Positions 59,291 to 64,000 of a stretch of 64,000 nt of DNA are shown in pieces. A model generated the notes under the pieces. It was not told the DNA's origin and searched no databases. It was given only the letters and a program-made list of their open reading frames with translations. Position 1 is the stretch's first letter; every line of letters begins with the position of its first letter. The DNA is from an uncultured Pseudomonadota bacterium (GTDB lineage Bacteria; Pseudomonadota; Alphaproteobacteria; RF32; CAG-239). Both the position numbers and the translations under genes were made by a program. The stretch lies in contig CACWSG010000005.1 in assembly GCA_902763535.1 (NCBI GenBank), positions 104,164-168,163 on the forward strand, read 5' to 3'.

Positions 59291-60963
59291 CAGTTTTCAT
59301 CCTCCATATAATTATTATAATCAACAAAATCTGTTTCTTCATTGGTTTCGTTTTGTATTTTACGAACTAAACTATCAATTTTGGCTCCGGCAAATTCCGC
59401 CATAATCGCCTTAACAAGGGGAAGCTCCAAAGCATCTTTTTGATAGGCCATAGTCTTTAATTCTTCTTTGTCGGCAATGGTTTGTCCCAAAGGAGAATCC
59501 GTAACATCGATAATCCATTTTTGATGAGTATTTTTTTCCAAAAAACTCTGTAAAGCCACCCAAAAATCACGATTTATTTTGCTATCTGCCGCAACCTTCA
59601 TATTGCCATGGCTAAATTCGCTAAATGACACATCATGTTTTAAGCCGTAAGCCAGCATAAGTTGCTTTTGCGCCGCTAAATAGCCAACCAACTCTTCCGG
59701 CGTGTTAAAAACCAGTCCATTATCATCAGGTGATGGCTCTTTTTTATCCATCAATTCTGGCGGATTATGAGAAACATTCGAAGCATTTGGGCTTAAATCA
59801 GAGTTTTTTTTTAAGCCATCCAGTATCTCGGCCGGTGTCGGTAAATTCGATGAATAAGCTATTCTTATCAATATCATATCAAGCGCATCTTGCTGCAAGG
59901 GTGCGATATTTATCTCATTAAGCCCTTTAATGAGCATTTGCCATATCTTTGATAACACCGCCATAGGAACTAACGGGGCAATTTTGCTGGCAAATTCTTT
60001 CTCATTTTCGGAAAGCGATACATCATTAATAAATTCAGGAACAATTTTTATCTTGGCAACAAGATGAGTTATACTAATCAAATCTTGCAACAAAATTACC
60101 GGATTAACCCCATCTTCGTGTTGTCTATTCAGCAAATTCATCAACTGGTCGGTTTTGCCGTTTACCAAACTTTCAAATATATCAAAAACGGCTGTGCGAT
60201 CGGTGATTCCAATCATGTTTTTGACAATGTCGGTCTTAACCTCACCCGAGCCTAAAGAAATAGCCTGATCCAACAAGGACAAACCGTCGCGACAAGAGCC
60301 GTCGGCAGCTTTGGCAATCAAATGCAAAGCCTCGTCCTCGGCGGACAAACCTTCTTTTTGAATAATATTTTTAAAATGATTAATCAGAGTTTCAATACTC
60401 AAACGCTGTAAATCAAAGCGTTGACAACGCGAAAGCACCGTAACCGGAACTTTTCGAATCTCGGTGGTGGCAAAAATAAATATAACATGAGCCGGCGGTT
60501 CTTCTAAGGTTTTTAACAACGCATTAAAAGCTGCCTTGGACAACATATGAACTTCGTCGATGATATAAACTTTATAACGCGCAGAAGTCGGCTTGTAGCG
60601 AACACCATCTAAAATTTCTCTGATATCGTCAACACCCGTGCGTGATGCCGCATCCAATTCCAAAACATCGATATGCCGTGATTCAGCAATGGCTCGACAA
60701 TTATCGCAAATACCGCAAGGATTGACCGTAGCGCCGTTTAGCGCATCTTTACCGGTACAATTGAGTGCTTTGGCAATAATACGCGCTGTGGTGGTTTTAC
60801 CTACGCCGCGAATACCGGTCAAAATATAGGCATGGTGCAGGCGGTTATTTTTTATGGCATTGGTAATGGTTTGCACCAGAGCATCTTGTCCCAAAAGTTC
60901 TGCAAAATTTTGCGGACGATATTTACGCGCCAGTACGACATAATTGTCTTGATTTTCAGCCAT
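59290..60963 (-). CDS. dnaX: DNA polymerase III tau/gamma subunit
   Basis: 557 aa. It is the clamp-loader ATPase. Visible are YRPQNFAELLGQDALVQTI, Walker A GIRGVGKTTTARIIAKAL, the zinc module CTGKD...CGICDNCRAI, Walker B KVYIIDEVHML and the SRC motif VLSRCQRFDLQRL. The C-terminal region beyond about 370 is the tau-specific part. It directly follows the SRP RNA gene and starts the dnaX-ybaB-recR operon. Confidence 0.97.
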   Translation of the reverse strand: MAENQDNYVVLARKYRPQNFAELLGQDALVQTITNAIKNNRLHHAYILTGIRGVGKTTTARIIAKALNCTGKDALNGATVNPCGICDNCRAIAESRHIDVLELDAASRTGVDDIREILDGVRYKPTSARYKVYIIDEVHMLSKAAFNALLKTLEEPPAHVIFIFATTEIRKVPVTVLSRCQRFDLQRLSIETLINHFKNIIQKEGLSAEDEALHLIAKAADGSCRDGLSLLDQAISLGSGEVKTDIVKNMIGITDRTAVFDIFESLVNGKTDQLMNLLNRQHEDGVNPVILLQDLISITHLVAKIKIVPEFINDVSLSENEKEFASKIAPLVPMAVLSKIWQMLIKGLNEINIAPLQQDALDMILIRIAYSSNLPTPAEILDGLKKNSDLSPNASNVSHNPPELMDKKEPSPDDNGLVFNTPEELVGYLAAQKQLMLAYGLKHDVSFSEFSHGNMKVAADSKINRDFWVALQSFLEKNTHQKWIIDVTDSPLGQTIADKEELKTMAYQKDALELPLVKAIMAEFAGAKIDSLVRKIQNETNEETDFVDYNNYMEDEN

Positions 60964-60995
60964 AAAAACAACCCGAAATATTATTAAAATTGAGA

Positions 60996-61084
60996 GGGAG
61001 AAAAGACGACCTCAACTAAAATCGTTACGGCTGCTTTCTTCCGAACCTGACCGGATTGGCGAAAAGTTAACCCGCTCTTCCCCC
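60996..61084 (-). ncRNA. ffs: signal recognition particle RNA (4.5S, small type)
   Basis: On the minus strand the apical domain reads GGTCAGGTTCGGAAGAAAGC followed by AGCCGTAACGA, the conserved Ffh-binding loop and asymmetric bulge. The ends pair as GGGGGAAGAG with CTTTTCTCCC (with G-U pairs), giving about 89 nt. The RNA binds Ffh and targets membrane and secreted proteins. The position just before dnaX is common in Alphaproteobacteria. Ends are estimated from the outer helix. Confidence 0.92.
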
Positions 61085-61092
61085 GAGAGTCA

Positions 61093-61121
61093 TAGTTAGC
61101 AAACTTAAAGCTTTTTTTCAA
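61093..61121 (-). promoter_or_regulatory. predicted promoter of ffs
   Basis: On the minus strand TTGAAA (61121-61116) and TAACTA (61098-61093) are 17 bp apart, which would place the transcript start close to the predicted ffs 5' end. The -10 match is moderate. Transcription probably continues into dnaX. Confidence 0.45.
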
Positions 61122-61134
61122 GCAGATTTTCGCT

Positions 61135-62454
61135 TTATAGGCTGTTTTGTTCGGTTGTAATGACGCTCATCGAGGTAAAATTATCAGATTGAGGGATAAA
61201 ATCGATAGTTTTGCCATAAATCAAAATTTGTGCCAATGAACTGTCTTTGCCGATGATATGAGGAACTGAATAGATCGTATCCGGATCAATCGGTTCAAGT
61301 GCCTCGTTTATGGTCTCAAAATAGCTGTCACCGGAATCGACAACCTTGCCGCCTTGAGCATCAACACTGATAATATCCAGTGAATGTTGGTTGGTGCCGT
61401 CAGCAAAAAAGCGAACTTTGCCGTTTAACCCCTGAAAACCACCCAATGAAGTTATATTACCCAGCAAATTGTCATCGGTTGCTTTGGACAATTTGTCAGC
61501 CAAAATTACCGCGTCATAAGCCAAAGTATAAAGGCTGCTCGGTTTTTCGCCAAACACCGAATAGTATTGTGCAACAAAACCGGTTCCTTTAGCCTTGGTC
61601 AAAGAGGGATAAACGCTGTTTTGCAGTGAAGTTTCTTTGGCAGATATGCCGGCTTCCCATATTGAACTTCCCAAAAACAGCACATCAGGATAAGCCTTGT
61701 CATAATAGGCAAACATCGCTGTTGCCGCAGTCAAGGTAATTCCGCCTTCGGGAATCAACATGGCATCAAATGTAATTCCGCTATCAATAACTTGCTTGGT
61801 AAGGGCGGAAAAATCTGAAATTCCTTGCGGATAAAAAGCTATCAGCTTGATTGCAACTTGATTTTTGTTAGCTGCTTTGACCGCAGCACGGGCAACAGAA
61901 ATTCCGGTATTGTTATCCGGCAGCAACAAGGCAAAATTGCGTCGTCCTTGTTTGACAGCATAAGTGATAATACGATCAATTTGCTCGTCTATCAAAAGTC
62001 CCAGTGTGTATATGGTCGGCTGCAACACTTCCGGTGAAGTGGAAAAAGCCACAACCGGCACGCCTTGATAAATCGTTTCATTGCTAATAGCTGAAACCTC
62101 GGTGCTTTTTAATGGCCCTAAAATCAGTTGGGCTCTTTGTGCAGTGGCATTTTTTATTGCCACACGAGCACCTGCCGGAGTGCTGGCGGTATCATAATAT
62201 TGAATTACGACATTGGGATTTTTGATGTCGTTTAAGGCCAAAAGCGAGGCATTTTTCATCCCCTGTCCATATTTGGCATCGGCTCCGGTTAAGGGTAACA
62301 ACATCCCCACACGAAAACTGCGCGAGTTAGAAATGCCGATTTCTACAACATCATCAGCGTAATTGCCAGCACCTCCCTCATCTTGAATCGGTTTGGTTGA
62401 AGAACAGGCAAACAGCACAAAAGCTGCAAAAACAATACTAATTTTTTTTAACAC
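61135..62454 (-). CDS. LppC/LpoA-like periplasmic-binding lipoprotein
   Basis: 439 aa from GTG 62454, which gives a clean lipoprotein signal (MLKKISIVFAAFVLFACSS, Cys18); the alternative TTG at 62490 adds 12 residues that spoil it. The rest is a type I periplasmic-binding fold: RVGMLLPLTGADAKYGQGMK, QLILGPLKSTEVSAISNE and VVAFSTSPEVLQPTIYTLG. It belongs with the penicillin-binding-protein activator group (LppC/LpoA) usually found divergent from rsmI and yraN, as here. Without the LpoA N-terminal helical domain, activation of PBP1a is not assured. Confidence 0.85.
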   Translation of the reverse strand: MLKKISIVFAAFVLFACSSTKPIQDEGGAGNYADDVVEIGISNSRSFRVGMLLPLTGADAKYGQGMKNASLLALNDIKNPNVVIQYYDTASTPAGARVAIKNATAQRAQLILGPLKSTEVSAISNETIYQGVPVVAFSTSPEVLQPTIYTLGLLIDEQIDRIITYAVKQGRRNFALLLPDNNTGISVARAAVKAANKNQVAIKLIAFYPQGISDFSALTKQVIDSGITFDAMLIPEGGITLTAATAMFAYYDKAYPDVLFLGSSIWEAGISAKETSLQNSVYPSLTKAKGTGFVAQYYSVFGEKPSSLYTLAYDAVILADKLSKATDDNLLGNITSLGGFQGLNGKVRFFADGTNQHSLDIISVDAQGGKVVDSGDSYFETINEALEPIDPDTIYSVPHIIGKDSSLAQILIYGKTIDFIPQSDNFTSMSVITTEQNSL

Positions 62455-62531
62455 TTGCTTTTTATCCCAAAATATAAAACAATTTATCAATACTTTTATT
62501 ATAAAAAACTCTGATTGTAAAGAGAGGGTTT

Positions 62532-63368
62532 ATGGAAAATGGAATTTATCTGGTAGCAACACCGATAGGCAACACGGGGGATATTACTTTGCGAGCTTTG
62601 GAAGTGTTGCAAAAAGCCGATTTAATCGCTTGTGAAGACACCAGAGTAAGCAAAAAATTGTGCGCTTTGTTGAATATTACAACTAAGGGGAAAACTTTTA
62701 TTGCCGTGCATGATCACAACGAAAGTGAATTAGCCCAAAAAGTTATTGATGAGGCGGCTGCGGGCAAAATAGTAGTTTATATGTCTGATGCCGGCTCTCC
62801 TTTGATATCTGATCCGGGCTATAAATTGGCCAAAGCCGCAAGGGAACAAGGTGTTTATTTGACAACTTTGCCCGGTGCTTGTGCCGCAATTTGCGCTTTA
62901 CAATTATCAGGTTTGCCTTCAAATGCTTTTATGTTTTGCGGATTTATTCCCAACAAAGAAAAAGCCCGAATCGATTTTTTGAAAAAAAACAGCCAAGTTG
63001 ATGCTACTTTAATCTTTTATGAAAGAGCGGACAGACTGGTCAAAAGTTTGATCGTCATGCAAAATATATTTGCTCAGCGCGAGATTGCGGTTGCGCGTGA
63101 AATCACAAAGTTGCACGAAACTTGTTGTAACGGAACCGCGACAGAACTGGTTGCTTATTTTGAGCAGAATCCCCCAAAAGGCGAAATTGTACTGATGGTC
63201 GCACCTCCTGATGACAGTCAGGCAGAGCCTGCCGATTACAGCGATGAATTACGACGAGAATTAGAGCTTAACAACTTGAAAACTGCGGTAAAAAACATTG
63301 TTGAAAAATACAATCTCAATCGCAATGAAGTTTATAAAAAAGCACTGGAGCTAAAAGATAATGGGTGA
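62532..63368 (+). CDS. rsmI: 16S rRNA C1402 2'-O-methyltransferase
   Basis: 278 aa. RsmI methylates the 2'-hydroxyl of C1402 in 16S rRNA with S-adenosylmethionine. The start GIYLVATPIGNTGDITLRAL, the ACEDTRVSKKLC motif, MSDAGSPLISDPGYKLAKAA and TLPGACAAICALQLSGLPSN are family signatures of this tetrapyrrole-methylase-fold enzyme. The stop overlaps yraN by 8 bp, the usual gene pair. Confidence 0.96.
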   Translation: MENGIYLVATPIGNTGDITLRALEVLQKADLIACEDTRVSKKLCALLNITTKGKTFIAVHDHNESELAQKVIDEAAAGKIVVYMSDAGSPLISDPGYKLAKAAREQGVYLTTLPGACAAICALQLSGLPSNAFMFCGFIPNKEKARIDFLKKNSQVDATLIFYERADRLVKSLIVMQNIFAQREIAVAREITKLHETCCNGTATELVAYFEQNPPKGEIVLMVAPPDDSQAEPADYSDELRRELELNNLKTAVKNIVEKYNLNRNEVYKKALELKDNG

Positions 63369-63708
63369 TTTTTCGGGCAAGACTGCTGAATTTATAGCTT
63401 TGCAATATATGCGGCTGAAAGGTTATCATTTGGTTGAGCACAACTATGTCACCGGACGCGGCACCGGTGCCGGCGAAGTTGACATAATTATGTGCAATCA
63501 AAACACTTTGGTTTTTGTAGAAGTAAAAAAACGCAAAACTTTGGAAAAAGCGGCTTATGCCATAACTCCAAAACAAATGCAACGCATTCGCCGCGGAGCC
63601 GAAGCTTTTTTGGCTCATCACTCGGAATTTGCCGATTTTAATGTGCGGTTTGATGCAATATTGGTCGAATCGATGTTAAAAATTCAGCATATTGAAAATG
63701 CTTTTTAA
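63361..63708 (+). CDS. yraN: YraN-family nuclease-like protein (UPF0102)
   Basis: 115 aa, normal length. The family has a predicted restriction-endonuclease-like fold; here the acidic residues in GEVDIIMCN and the VFVEVKKRK motif form the expected PD-(D/E)-x-K-type site. The start AEFIALQYMRLKGYHLVEHN is also typical. The biological role is not established. It overlaps rsmI and ends the last operon of the window. Confidence 0.92.
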   Translation: MGDFSGKTAEFIALQYMRLKGYHLVEHNYVTGRGTGAGEVDIIMCNQNTLVFVEVKKRKTLEKAAYAITPKQMQRIRRGAEAFLAHHSEFADFNVRFDAILVESMLKIQHIENAF

Positions 63709-63745
63709 AACACATTTTAATTTTGTCATGCCCGAAAAATATTTC

Positions 63746-63888
63746 TGTCATGGCTAGAGCGAGTGAAACGAGCGAATAAAGTGTCAATAATATTAATTCG
63801 AAGACCCCTAATTCGCGGTTTTGGCAAACCACTCAGGGGTGACAATAACACATTAGTGTCATGGCTAAAGCGAGTGAAACGAGCGAAT
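63746..63888. repeat. two 32-bp direct repeats (63746-63777 and 63857-63888)
   Basis: The copies, starting TGTCATGGCTA and ending GAGTGAAACGAGCGAAT, differ at one base (G or A at the 12th position). Within each, GCGAGTGAAACGAGCG has partial inverted symmetry (CGAG...CTCG is not complete). They frame a stretch with inverted repeats and look like members of a dispersed intergenic repeat. Confidence 0.7.
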
Positions 63889-63925
63889 TAGGCATCTTCG
63901 GATTTTTTTATATTATTGACACTTT
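63778..63925. repeat. imperfect inverted repeat, arms about 40 bp
   Basis: The outer 16 bp (AAAGTGTCAATAATAT, 63778-63793) match the complement of 63910-63925 exactly. The inner parts (63796-63816 and 63883-63903) match at about 18 of 21 bases. The 66-bp centre contains CCACTCAGGGGTGACAATAA. It could form a long hairpin or mark a small MITE-like element. Confidence 0.65.
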
Positions 63926-64000
63926 TGAGTGACCAAAAGTGTCCAAAAGTCATTGGGATGTTCGCCTTAGCGGGCAAACAACTCAAAGGCATGAGGCTGC

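Larger units (their letters stand above)
63709..64000. other. non-coding end of window with repeats
   Basis: I see no convincing gene in these 292 bp. They hold a 32-bp direct repeat and a large imperfect inverted repeat (separate entries). The last 75 bp contain ACCAAAAGTGTCCAAAAGTC and the short hairpin GTTCGCCTTAGCGGGCAAAC. Confidence 0.6.

Noticed and set aside
63316..63832. Minus-strand frames over yraN and the end repeats
   Set aside because: They are antisense to yraN or run through the inverted repeats, and have no ribosome binding site or recognisable domain.

Overview
The window is AT-rich and looks chromosomal. The housekeeping order (ffs-dnaX-ybaB-recR, lppC/rsmI/yraN, cmk-rpsA) plus an ELM1-family protein and an RquA-like methyltransferase suggest an alphaproteobacterium. 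The low G+C, the anaerobic-type quinone enzyme and the large envelope secretion loci would suit an uncultured host- or gut-associated lineage. That placement is inference, because no rRNA is present.

Positions 1-28711 (minus strand) hold most of a type IV secretion system (T4SS). In transcription order it reads: VirB3, VirB4, a Cys-rich VirB5/TrbJ-like protein, a run of unfamiliar exported helical proteins (274, 361, 173, 483 and 1351 aa), VirB8, a VirB7-like lipoprotein, a second VirB8, a VirB9 with a C-terminal SPOR domain, a membrane-anchored repeat protein, a VirB10 with the same repeats, VirB11, two unknown cytoplasmic proteins and a lipoprotein cut by the window edge. The two repeat proteins carry about 17-residue G-x-V-x-x-D-G type units over roughly 900 and 1050 residues. 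Together they look like a VirB10/DotG/CagY-type subunit split into two genes. A promoter with a perfect 13-bp inverted repeat lies in front of the VirB7-like gene.

Positions 28730-32900 hold tRNA-Ser(GGA) followed by duplicated tRNA-end repeats, a flavoprotein, and three tandem VirB2-like pilin paralogues. The third paralogue has a very long repeat-rich tail and is frameshifted by an exact 40-bp tandem duplication. The VirB6-like protein lies apart, at 45031-47994, next to xerD. No VirD4 coupling protein or VirB1 was seen.

Positions 33131-45030 are mostly ordinary: rpsA, cmk, rsmE, a NarL-type response regulator with an Hpt protein, the RquA-like methyltransferase, an ELM1 protein, a DnaJ/CbpA chaperone, a DUF1349 protein, a histidine phosphatase, a ROK kinase, shikimate kinase and a Xer recombinase. 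Positions 48223-58365 (plus strand) form a compact operon for an IncI/R64-like type IVb pilus: an OmpA-domain protein, a TcpQ-like lipoprotein, PilN secretin, PilO, PilP, PilQ ATPase, PilR and a PilS-like pilin. The rest is ffs-dnaX-ybaB-recR, an LppC-type lipoprotein, rsmI and yraN, ending in a non-coding stretch of direct and inverted repeats.

Functionally, the window joins a heavily elaborated T4SS with a type IVb pilus, a pairing known from IncI conjugative plasmids but here embedded among core genes. The split repeat-bearing VirB10, the SPOR-tailed VirB9, the array of exported coiled-coil proteins and the frameshifted giant pilin are the parts least explained by known systems.
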